The notes under the pieces: model-generated
What the model was told of the DNA's origin: nothing
Databases searched by the model: none
The model's input: the letters and a program-made list of their open reading frames with translations, nothing else
Made by a program: the position numbers and the translations under genes
Assembly: GCA_963693365.1 (NCBI GenBank)
Contig: CAVNZM010000004.1
Coordinates: 1 to 64,000, forward strand
Direction of reading: 5' to 3'
Source of the DNA: Amoebidium appalachense
Lineage: Eukaryota > Ichthyosporea
Length of the DNA: 64,000 bases
In this document: positions 1 through 9,650 of the stretch, piece by piece
How positions within the stretch are numbered: position 1 is the first letter of the stretch
Layout: every line of letters begins with the position of its first letter

Positions 1-843
1 AGAGTGTCGGGGATGGAGGGCACGTAGAGTACATCCGTCAGCTGATGCACCGCAGTAACGCCGTCGATGGTGCTGGAAAAGAACACGTCGCCCACCCCAA
101 GCACTGCACATGCACCCTTGTCGGCTACTTGGACCGTGGAGTAAGGCGCCGCACGCATGTTGACGAACACATCGGGCCGGGGGCACACATGGTCAGTGGC
201 TCCAGAGTCGAGGAGCACCTTGTTGGTGCCACAGTCGTTGCTAGACATGAGGAAAGCCCGGGGAGCGGCAGGCCCCCCCCTTGCACTGTGCCGTAGTGTG
301 GGTAGTAGAGGCAGGGTGGTTGATGCAGGACCCAGGCGGGAGGGGACCACCCTTAGGTTTGCGGCCGTTGGCACGGTTGCCCCCCTTGCACATGGCGGTA
401 GTGTGACTGGTAGACAGTGGGTGGTTGACGCAGGAACCCTTGGGGTAGGTGCTGGCACGGTTGTTGCCAGAGTTGCTGTGTGGGCCGTTGCCGTTGGGGC
501 ACTGAGACTTGATGTGGCCTGGTTTGCCGCAGCCGTGGCAGATGACAGGTTGAGGAGCCCGTGTGGTGAAGGCGGCCGGCCCGGAGCTGGTAGTCACACG
601 TGCACGTGGGTGGCTGGTCTCATATGCCCGTAGCTGTTGGAGGAGGCCCATCACGGTAGGCTTGGGTGTCATCTTGTAGGCAATGACAGGCATTTCGTAG
701 TAAGGCACCTTGCCGAGGTCGTTGGTGAGCTTGGTCAGCACTTGAGCATCACCAATTTGTGTGCCGTAATCGGCCAGGCGCCGCACGTAGCCGCGGAGCT
801 TCATGGCGTATTTCGTCGCGGTGTCCGTAGGTTCAGGAGTAGA
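1..843 (-). pseudogene. Ty1/copia retrotransposon, gag 3' part and protease start
   Basis: Minus strand. Bases 843-241 encode the second half of a copia Gag: a helical segment, then a CCHC zinc knuckle (CHGCGKPGHIKSQC) that binds element RNA, then a linker with two further cysteine/histidine repeats (NHPLSTSHTTAMC and NHPASTTHTTAQC). Bases 240-1 encode the start of the aspartic protease, with the active-site motif LLDSGATDHVC, in another frame. The two frames meet at a run of eight C on the plus strand (272-279). One base fewer would make gag and protease continuous, as is usual in copia elements. The rest of pol (integrase, reverse transcriptase, RNase H) lies beyond the left edge. The upstream half of gag is at 8546-9042, displaced by an inserted DNA transposon. 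The element is therefore broken at least twice. Confidence 0.9.
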
Positions 844-867
844 CATCAGCAAAGATCACCCCCCATC
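844..867 (+). repeat. Left terminal inverted repeat of nested DNA transposon
   Basis: Starts CATCAGCAAAGATCACCC. It matches the reverse complement of 8522-8545 at 20 of 24 positions. Such ends are where a cut-and-paste transposase binds and cleaves. Confidence 0.82.
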
Positions 868-3104
868 CGAAACCTGTCCTGTACGACTTTAGGACGTCCT
901 ATCGTCGTTAATATATCTAAAAGATAGCTTAGGACGGGTTTAGGATAACCCGGAATTTCAGGATGGCAAGGCGTCTGAAACACATCCCATATATATTAAA
1001 TACGTCTGGCATGGATTCAAGACAGTGGACATCTTAAAGACGTAGTAAAGTCGTCTGACAAGATGTCATACAGACACCTGGAAGTGCACTTATACCCATC
1101 AGCACAAGTCCGGATGTCCTTAACCCCCCTTTAAATTGTCCGATGGGTTGCGGATGCATACGGGATATATTAAAGACGTCTTTCGAATTTTCTGGTCTTT
1201 TACGTCTTAAAGATATCCTGGACGGATTGAGGACATATTGTTATCATCCCGGAACATGGGGTAGTTAACAGATGTCCTAAAGACGTCTGCACTCATTCTA
1301 CAGGATGTCTATGAGAGATACCGATACATATTATATAGATGTGTGTAAGATGCATTATACACGCAAGTAAGTTGACACAAGGCGCTCGTGGGATGGGCGT
1401 AGAGATATGTTAAAGATGTACTGCAGAGATCTTAGTACAATCTTTATCCTCTCTTAATCCCGTATGGCCATGCAACATTTGCGAAACGAACTGATTGCGT
1501 TAGGATGTCGTCAGGATATATCACAGCTAGGCAGTGGATCATCTAAGGAGATCTTTGGAGAGTTCTTTTGTAGCGCTTTTGGCCATCCCAATTATATCTT
1601 CAAGACAGGCCATGTCTGTGCATGTGATATGCTAACGCAATCTTAGGCAAGTATTGGTGATACCTTTCTGCGATCTTCACGCCCTATTTGGGGTAGCTTA
1701 AAGATGTTCAGAGTTGCAATTAGGTATTGTGTTAGGATTACTTTAGGACCTCTTTAAGGCTTTACTGGGATCGATTTAGATGATCTTTAAGTGTTCCCTG
1801 GGATAGAAAAGCAAAGCACGTATCGCTATCCTCAGCCACGGCGTCTTCACCACCCGGTCAATGCCGATTACCCAGGACCACGATCCATGAAGCGCGGGTT
1901 AGCTCAATATATACGGCCGGAATAGGGATTTCGCATTTGATTGTGGGATAGATCACTCCAACGTTTTTGATTGGTTGTTTTTTAGGATCGAATTTCACAC
2001 TGCATTCACAATGAAGGCGTCACAAGGTACGCTTTTATTGAAACATGAAACATGAAGGCGTCGCGCAGGTGCGCGCGAGGCGTTGATAGCCAATGGAAAC
2101 AAAGATTTACTGGAGGGGTGCAAACCAGAATCCGAAACACTGTTATCATTACAATCATGATCCGTCTAATGTAAGTAAAGCTGGGGCATTCAACTGCCAA
2201 ATACAGAAGTTTTAGTTATAATAATATTTAAGGTACCTATAAATTAGGCGAGATACCTTGGCAAACGGTGCAATGCCTGCGCGGAGCAAGTGGCCGGTGC
2301 GTGGAATTTACCCTAAATAAACACATTAAAAAATAAAAAAAATAATTATATAAAAATGCACAAAAAACGCAAAAAAACGCAAAGATATATATCGCATACC
2401 TTAGGAAGCTCCTAAGAATATCATCACGCTATACTAGAGCTATACTTACTATTCTGTCAGTACGTCCTGAATAAATACGCCAACCATACCTGAAACTGCA
2501 GTGCGGATCGCCGACCATAAAACTCCTTACACCCCACCACCCTAAGATACACTCCCTCCTCACCTTCTTGCAGTCGAATATAGCAGCTGTTGTATGGGAA
2601 TATTTTTCTTTTCACTGGAAGAGGCAGATCCCTCCGTGGAGTCCCCCGTGCTTCAGCAGGCGTTAAGCCCGCTAGGAACAACTGCAGCTGTAGCGGCAGG
2701 AACTTTAGGCAATTGCCACGTCCTTCAAGCCTGGGGCTGGGGTCGAAGTTCCCTTCTGATGCAAAATAGGCATCCAGCTTTGCAAGGTGCAGGCCTTTCT
2801 TATCCTGCAAGCCTGTGTTTGGGACCAAAGGATTCGAGTGGATCAGAGTAATCTTCCGCAGCGCAGCGGCGGGCCCGCCGGGGAGAGGAGGGGGGGGGGG
2901 GGGGGGGGGGGACGTTGCCATTGCCTTGGAAATAACCACCCAATGTGTAAACCCACCCCCCCCCCCCCCCACAAAAAAAAAGCACACTATACAATGACCC
3001 CCCCCCCCATGGACCCCACCTATGGGACCAGCAAATTTCAGTGGGGGTGTGTGAGCCATCACGTTTGATGCCTCCCCCCCCCCCCCCCCTTCCCCCCCCC
3101 CCCC

Positions 3105-3138
<34 letters not shown>

Positions 3139-3650
3139 TCCCCCCCGTCCATTCGGAGGGTTTTGGCAGATATTGAGATTTTAGATTTTTCGTCTTGAAA
3201 TTCCCCGATCACTGGCACGTTCCCCCCTCCGTCGGGAAAAAATCCTACGGACTCCCCCGTGTGTACTTTGCATTTACATACCTTCCCATTGGGAAAACAA
3301 AAAAAAACTGCATCGAAATCCGTCCATTCTGAGGGTTTTTGCTCGTTTTTTCCCTCCACAACACATGCACACTATAGAATGACCCCCCCCCCCCTCTTGG
3401 ACCCCCCCTGATGGGCCGGCAAATGCCCGTGGGGATGTGTGGGTGAACCTGGGCACTCCCCCCCACCCCCATCTACGTTTGGTGGTGAGAAAGTCAGCTA
3501 CTTGCTAAAGGAAAGGGTGTTTGGGTTTTTTGAATACGAAGGCTGGTATGTTGCATGCGGGACTGGAGAAAACACTGAAATTCCCCGATCACGTCCCCCC
3601 CCCTCCGTCGGGAAAAAAATTCTACGGACTCCCCCGTGTGTACTTTGCAT
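868..3650. other. Left interior of nested transposon, no gene
   Basis: Bases 868-1850 hold the AT-richer subterminal zone with scattered GACGTC-type motifs. From about 2290 to 2450 there is an A-rich stretch with many AAAAA runs. From 2890 to 3620 there are several poly-G and poly-C tracts and a diverged direct repeat: the phrases around 2990-3300 (CCCCATGGACCCC, CCGTCCATTC, CGTCGGGAAAAAA, ACTCCCCCGTGTGTACTTTG) recur at about 3320-3660. Open frames across this stretch come from homopolymers and show no protein family. Confidence 0.6.
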
Positions 3651-3654
3651 TAAC

Positions 3655-3733
3655 ATGCACACATGCACACACACGGTGCACCCCCCCCCCCTCCCCTTCC
3701 CTCTCAACTGAGCACATACACACACACATACAT

Positions 3734-3772
<39 letters not shown>

Positions 3773-3934
3773 ACACACATGCACACATGCACACATGCAC
3801 GGACACGAATCCCCCCCTTCCCCTTCCCTCTCCACCGAGCACATGTACACATGCACAGACATGCACGCCCACACACACACAACACACACGATGCACACAG
3901 ACATGCACACACACACAAACACACAACACACACA

Positions 3935-4010
<76 letters not shown>

Positions 4011-4185
4011 CACACACACGGTGCATTTCCCCCCTCCCCTTCCCTCTCCACAGAGCACACACACACACACGTGCACACATGCACACACACGGTGCATCCC
4101 CCCTCTCCCCCCCTTCCCTTTCAACTGAGCACATACACACACAAAGACATGCACACACACACAACATACACAGACATCCACACAT
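3655..4185. repeat. CA-rich microsatellite with interspersed GAGCACA units
   Basis: Long (CA)n blocks, including a nearly pure run at about 3931-4008, are separated by a recurring phrase of the form CCCTTCCCTCTCCACCGAGC found near 3700, 3820, 4035 and 4110. This makes a higher-order repeat of roughly 100-200 bp. The Thr/His-repeat frames here are not genes. Confidence 0.85.
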
Positions 4186-4189
4186 CAGA

Positions 4190-5300
4190 CACAGAACAGC
4201 TTCTAGCACGAGACATTTACCACAAAGTTTATGGCGGGGATGGTGAATATGCCCCTAGAGTACGAGGGTCACACGAAAAAAACACAACGTTGTAGCTCGA
4301 ATAGAACCCCCCTTGTAGCATAGTATATGTACATATGTTACCTAGACATTATTGGTTTTTTCAATAACTACCCACAGAACAGCTTCTAGCACGAGAACTT
4401 TACCACAACGTTTATGGGGGATATGGTGAATCTGCCCCTGGAGTACGAGGGTCACACGAAAAAAACACAACGTTGTAGCTCGTATAGAACCCCCCTTGTA
4501 GCATAGTATATCTACATAGTATGTTACCTAGACATTATTGGTTTTTTCAATAACTACCCACAGAACAGCTTCTAGCACGAGAAATTTACCAGAAAGTTTA
4601 TGGGGGGGATGTAGAATGTGCCCCTGGAGTACGAGGGTCACACGAAAAAAACACAATGTTGTAGCTCGAATAGACCCCCCTTGTAGCATAGTATATGTCC
4701 ATGTGTTACCTAGACATCATTGGTTTTTTCAATAACTACCCACAGAACGGCTTCTAGCACGAGACATTTACCACAAAGTTTATGGGGGGGATGGTGAATG
4801 TGCCCCTGGAGTACAAGGGTCACACGAAAAAAACACAACGTTGTAGCTCGTATAGAACCCCCCTTGTAGCATAGTATATGTACATATGTTACCTAGACAT
4901 TATTGGTTTTTCAATAACTACCCACAGAACAGCCTCTAGCACGAGAGATTTACCACAAAGTTTATGGGGGGGATGGTGAATGTGCCCCTGGAGCACGAGG
5001 GTCACACAAAAAAAACACAACATTGTAGCTCGAATAGAACCCCCCTTGTAGCATAGCATATGTATACGTGTTACCTAGACATTATTCGTTTTTTCAATAA
5101 CTACCCACAGAACAGCTTCTAGCACGAGAACTTTACCACAAAGTTTATGGGGGGGATGGTGAATGTGCCCCTGGAGTACATGGGTCACACGAAATAAACA
5201 CAACGTTATAGCTCGTATAGAACCCCCTTTGTAGCATAGTATATGTACATAGTATGTTACCTAGACATTATTGGTTTTTTCAATAACTACCCACATGCGG
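4190..5300 (+). repeat. Tandem satellite array, unit about 183 bp
   Basis: Six head-to-tail copies begin near 4190, 4373, 4559, 4741, 4923 and 5106, with a truncated seventh near 5288. Each starts with ACAGAACAGCTTCTAGCACG, continues through a GGGTCACACGAAA segment and a TTGTAGCATAGTATATGTAC segment, and ends with CAATAACTACCCA. Copies differ by only a few substitutions and small indels, so the amplification looks recent. The array lies wholly inside the nested DNA transposon, so it may move with it. Confidence 0.9.
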
Positions 5301-5409
5301 CATGTGTTACTTTCACGTTATTGGTTTCCTAGCACGGGATATTCAGCACACAGTTGGGGATGTGGGGGCAGTGTACACCTCAATATTGGTAAGGTGGTGG
5401 TGGGTGGGT

Positions 5410-5448
<39 letters not shown>

Positions 5449-5917
5449 CCACACAACCGAAACTGTCGGTGTTACAAGTGGTTCGGTCTTAGGAAGTTAG
5501 AACGGTGATTTTTTTTATTAATAGCGGGAAACAATATTATCCCCATTGCATATGGGGGGAACGAGGGAGGGGGGGGGGGGGGGGGGGGGGGTTTCACAAC
5601 GAATTCTATCGACTGTGCATAATTAATGTATATTGCACATGTAGCCTGAAAGATTAAAGTGAATGTGTGTATGTATATGTGCGAGTATATTTGTGTATGC
5701 AATACATGTACAATGTTTTCGTCTTTGTAGGTGGGTGGGTGGGGTGGGTGGGGGGGGGGGGGGGGGGGGGGGTGCGCGGGGGGGAAGAGGGAGGGGGGAG
5801 GGGGCATCATGATCAGGGATAACAGGGTGTGTGCGTGTGTGCGCTTGTGTGTGCATGTGCTGTGTGTGTTGTGTAGGTGTGCGCCTGTGTGTGTGTGCGT
5901 GCCTGTGTGTGCGCGCC

Positions 5918-5949
<32 letters not shown>

Positions 5950-5983
5950 GTGCATGTGTGAGCGTGTGTGCGTGCGCGCGCGC

Positions 5984-6028
<45 letters not shown>

Positions 6029-6320
6029 TGATTTCAAAGAAGTCGAAAGCGCCAATGACACCCATGTGTTTGAAAAAAAGACAAGCAAGCACGCTAAGAA
6101 GGACAGCAAGAAGTAACAGAAACCCTTTCATGCCGAAAAAATGGTCAAGAACAAAGAAGTGGAGGACACGTAACTATAGTCTGATAGTTGTGACTAAGGC
6201 ACGGCCATCTAGAAACACCAGATGGCCGTGGACTAAGGGCACTAAGGGTAGCGCTAAGGGCACCAAGCCGGATGCACGCGCGCGCGCGAGCCGAAATCTA
6301 TTTTTATCTTTTTTCTAATC
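5410..6320. repeat. Poly-G tracts and GT/GC microsatellite block
   Basis: Three poly-G tracts (about 5412-5446, 5570-5591 and 5751-5772) precede a (GT)n block at 5825-6030 that includes a pure CG dinucleotide run at about 5974-5998, a sequence prone to Z-DNA. Bases 6031-6320 are unique sequence with no recognisable gene. Confidence 0.75.
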
Positions 6321-6417
6321 AGGCGCGGCGAATAGTGATTGGCTAAATCCCAATCCGGTTTGCAATTTTTTCTCCATTTAAGCCTGTACGCACGTTGTTT
6401 GCTCCATTTCTCTTCCC

Positions 6418-6548
6418 CCTTCCCGCAGGTCTGCAGGTCCTTTCCCGCAGGTCGCCTGGTCGCAGGTCCCTTCCCGCAGGTCGCCTGGTCGCAGTTCCCT
6501 TCCCGCAGGTCGCCTGGTCACAGATCCCCTCCGCAGATCCCGCAGCCA
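6418..6548 (+). repeat. Minisatellite, 29-bp unit, about 4 copies
   Basis: The unit begins CCCGCAGGTCGCCTGGTCGC and recurs at 29-bp spacing between 6421 and 6545. The last copy is degenerate. A (GT)n block follows at about 6645-6712. Confidence 0.85.
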
Positions 6549-7049
6549 CCGTGCTGATTGTTTTGGACCATGCTGCCCTTTGAAGGTTAGTTTTGTGTTG
6601 CCTGCTTTTGTGCATATGGTCTGGTCTGTGTCCGTCCTGTATTATGTCTGTGTCTGTGTCTGTGTGTGTGTGTGTGTGTGTATGTGTGTGTGTGTGCGTG
6701 CGTGTGCGTGTGTCTGCTGGCTGCAGATGCACGTTGCCTTTCACGTTCATGAACCAGCGACTGTGGGCACTACTTTTGCTGTTAGCACTATAGCTATCAT
6801 CCCCTCCACCGATCGTTCAAGCTATTTTCTGCTTCTCTAGACTTCATAAGTTCTGGTCCGGGTTTCCGTCCTTACTATGTTTGAGGTTGGTTCTGTCGAC
6901 ACTTTTTTTGCCACTCTCAGTCAGCCCCCTCAGTCCCCCCCTCCCCCCACTTCTTGCAAGTAGGATGAGCTAATTCTTAGCTCGAGTTCCTTTACAGGTT
7001 TTGGCAAGGTTGGCCCATGAAGTCATCAGCAGCTATAAGGCTACGTTAT

Positions 7050-7620
7050 CATCTAGAGGTGGGTACCGGCTCTTTGTCCTATGGCTGCTGTTGTTTCCGT
7101 TTTTCGTTTCATAGGTGGGTACCGGCTCTTTGTCCTGTTAAGGTAAATAAAGTATGGAGGCAAGACCCTGTGGGTCTGGGGCTCTTTGTCCTATGGCTGC
7201 TGTTGTTTCCGTGTTTCGTTTGTGTGTTGCTCTTATAGCACATGAATGATCATGTGCATGTTTAGCACCCATAGGTGGGTACCGGCTCTTTGTCCTGTTA
7301 AGGTAAATAAAGTATGGAGGCAAGACCCTGTGGGTCTGGGGCTCTTTGTCCTATGGCTGCTGTTGTTTCCGTGTTTCGTTTCTGTGTTGCTCTTATAGCA
7401 CATGAATGATCATGTGCATGTTTAGCACCCATAGGTGGGTACCGGCTCTTTGTCCTGTTAAAGTAAATAAAGTATGGAGGCAAGACCCTGTGGGTCTGGC
7501 ATCTCGTCGTCGTCATCGATCGTCAAAGGTTCATGTGGGGTGGGTGGTGGTCCCCAGGAAAAGACCCTGTGGGTCTGGCACCTCATCGTCGTCATCAATC
7601 GTCAAAGGTTCATGTGGGGG
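7050..7620 (+). repeat. Tandem repeat, 160-bp unit
   Basis: The phrase ATAGGTGGGTACCGGCTCTT begins at 7111, 7271 and 7431, giving a 160-bp period, with a diverged partial copy from about 7050. The unit contains a palindrome, CACATGAATGATCATGTGC. After the array, the phrase AAGACCCTGTGGGTCTGGCA and the following CGTCGTCGTCATC segment are duplicated at about 7483-7550 and 7562-7617. Confidence 0.88.
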
Positions 7621-8521
7621 GGGGGGGGGAGGAGGAGGGAGGTGGGGGTTTAAGATATCATCACGACAACCTCCAGCCATCCAACAGATGACTTTAAGGA
7701 TGACGACGGTCTTTTTAGTGTGACTTTTAGAACATCCTGAAAGATGGCTTTAAAATTGCATCAAGAAATCTTCCGGTGCTCTTACCAGAACTATGAATAT
7801 ATAATTATTCTATCTATGGGAGCGACCATATATAACGTTAGGCCGTCTAAAGTGTATATTAATTGTGTCTTTTCCTCAATTAATGATAAATCTATATTAT
7901 GACCTAAATACGTCTAACGCATATCTTGTTTGTGTCACTATGTACCAATAAAAATATCCCTAGCCTATCGGTGAGTTGCTTTTAGTACGTCCTAAAGTCG
8001 ACTATTCGTGTTAGACTGAAATAAAATATTACATAACTACATCGTAAGGATACATTTAGGTTAACCACAACACATCTCTAATATATCTCTGCAAATTCTT
8101 CAAGAGGTGTTAAGTATGCCATATATGTTCGTCTGAACTACATAAAGTAGTATTAAAGATGGATATTGGTGATCGCAAAGCGCTCTTGTAGACGGTTGAT
8201 TGATAGCTTACAGATATGCTGGGGATATCTTTTTTAGTAAATGTTCATAAATATTGTCTTTTTATAGATTCGTTTAAGACATAACAAAGACGGCTCTAAG
8301 ATATGCTTGGGGGAGGAAACAGATGGAACACGGGATAGGGTTTCGCCGGGTTACAGATATGCTAAGGACGTACTTACAGAGATGTCTTTAATATCGCCTG
8401 CTAAAGCCGGATGGGTTAGGGATAGCTTGGAGTCATCTCTAACTAATAACGGTTACAAAGGGTATGGTTCAGGATGGGTTACGGGTTTAGGATGTCCCAG
8501 ACGGGTTTGAGACGGGAAAAA
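7621..8521. other. Right subterminal region of nested transposon
   Basis: An AT-rich stretch without a gene. It carries motifs shared with the left end, for example TACGTCCTAAAGTCG near 7987, ATTAAAGATGG near 8153, GATGTCTTTAATATC near 8380 and ACGGGTTTAGGATGTCC near 8481. The shared motif set at both ends supports one mobile unit and could be transposase binding sites. Confidence 0.6.
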
Positions 8522-8545
8522 GATGCCGGGAGATGTTTGCTGATG
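8522..8545 (-). repeat. Right terminal inverted repeat of nested DNA transposon
   Basis: Read on the minus strand it starts CATCAGCAAACATCTCCC, pairing with 844-867. The next two bases (GA, 8546-8547) repeat the two bases before the left end, as expected for a target-site duplication. Confidence 0.82.
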
Positions 8546-9042
8546 GAATTCATGTACAGCCCGATAAGGTCGTACTGATTGGCCTCAGATTGCTCCAGGT
8601 AGTGGGCAGATAGGGCCGACCATATCTCCGCAGGTGTGGTGGTGCGTGTTAACCCTAGGATACAACGCACGTCAACCGAGAGTGCTTGCCACAGGTAGGA
8701 ACGGGCAGTGTCGACCTGTTCACGGGTAGCCGGGTGCTCCGTACTGGGCGCGATGGTGTGGAGAAGACCAGCACCAGAAAGCTGGACATACATGGTTTCG
8801 GCCCATGTGTGGTAGTCCGTGCCTGAATCATTATCAATGCCAGTGAAGAGAGGGATGTCGACCTTGAACTTGATGGAATCATTACGTGAGGGGCCCATAA
8901 CCCTGTTGGACATCGTGTTCATAGAAGCTAGTTCTAGTGCACGTTGTTCCTTCTGTAAGTCAGAAATAATTCCATTTTGTGAGGCCAACCTCTGCTCCAG
9001 TAGTTGGACTAGTTGCTGCGTTGAACTGTAAGTTGTGGACAC
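8546..9042 (-). pseudogene. Ty1/copia gag, N-terminal part
   Basis: Minus-strand frame of about 166 codons encoding the start of a copia Gag (retrotran_gag/UBN2 type). There is a predicted N-terminal helix (QQLVQLLEQRLASQNGIISD), then the core with FTGIDNDSGTDYHTWAETM, then WQALSVDVRCILGLTRTTTP and IWSALSAHYLEQSEANQYDL, which match the conserved W and YxxxS spacing of that family. After GLYMNS the frame enters the nested transposon and soon stops. In line with the rest of gag the first codon is GTG, not ATG, and a TAG lies upstream, so the start codon has probably mutated. With the split and the C-run frameshift this copy cannot make Gag-Pol. Confidence 0.88.
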
Positions 9043-9074
9043 AGTGTCGTGTATGATGGGTAACTAGTCTATGT

Positions 9075-9639
9075 GTTTTGTTCACTGAAAACGACAGTAG
9101 AAAAGTGTAAATCAAACGTTCTGCTTCCCATGTTTGTGACATGGGAGGCACTGCTTTATATAGTCGTTGGCCACCTCATGGTGGCCTCGTGTGCACCCTG
9201 GTGGTGGGCCATGTACAGCATGGCCGAAAAGAGAGCATAATGAAAACAAGTCGTTAAAGATATAAAAGTTAACTGTGCACGTTGAGTGGCTAGTTAACTT
9301 GCACTAAAGCACACAAATAAACGTGTTTAACACACCAATTGCAGTTAAACGTAAATCTTACTTCACACAACTAAAAATATTCTGAGAATATCCGGGAATA
9401 AAGCACACTACCACTCTAAGAATAGAATCCTGTGGTAAATATAGACATGACATCATCTGAACCGGGAATATTCAAATTAATGAGCACAATTAGCACGTTG
9501 CTAGTGAAGCTCGTCATTGGTACAGTTTTGGCTCAAACATATAACTACCATATATGAAAATATGACCGTAAACAAAAGCTCTATGCACTCGAGTGAGTGT
9601 TGAAACAATTATTCAATTGCTCAGAAACTTTCTCTAACA
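9075..9639 (-). repeat. Probable 5' LTR of the copia element
   Basis: On the minus strand the sequence from 9639 starts TGTTAGAGAAAG, the classic TG-start of a copia LTR, and lies directly upstream of gag. The inner edge near 9075 is uncertain: I could not find a clear tRNA primer-binding site, and the 3' LTR is outside the window. The adjoining GACAT (9640-9644) would be the 5-bp target duplication if this end is right. The LTR would hold the element promoter; no TATA box was assigned. Confidence 0.55.
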
Positions 9640-9650
9640 GACATTGCTAG

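Larger units (their letters stand above)
844..8545. mobile_element. Non-autonomous DNA transposon nested in copia gag
   Basis: A 7,702-bp insert lies inside the copia gag. It is flanked by a 2-bp duplication (GA at 842-843 and 8546-8547) and ends in imperfect 24-bp inverted repeats (20 of 24 match). Taking out the insert plus one GA copy puts the two gag halves back in the same frame with no lost codon, which fixes both ends to the base. Both subterminal regions (about 880-1850 and 7660-8510) are rich in short degenerate motifs around TTAAAGACGTC, TAGGACGTCC and TTAAAGATGT in both orientations. No transposase frame is visible; the interior is tandem repeats, microsatellites and poly-G/C. A 2-bp duplication with many subterminal motifs recalls EnSpm/CACTA elements, but the end is CATCA rather than CACTA, so the superfamily is an inference. 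Confidence 0.82.

Noticed and set aside
3498-4295. Long frames of His-Thr or Cys-Val repeats (also at 5470-6130, 12195-12864, 27430-27925, 41309-42377, 46193-46520, 53680-54207, 60878-62600)
   Set aside because: They are translations of (CA)n/(GT)n microsatellites, open in several frames on both strands, with no conserved domain.
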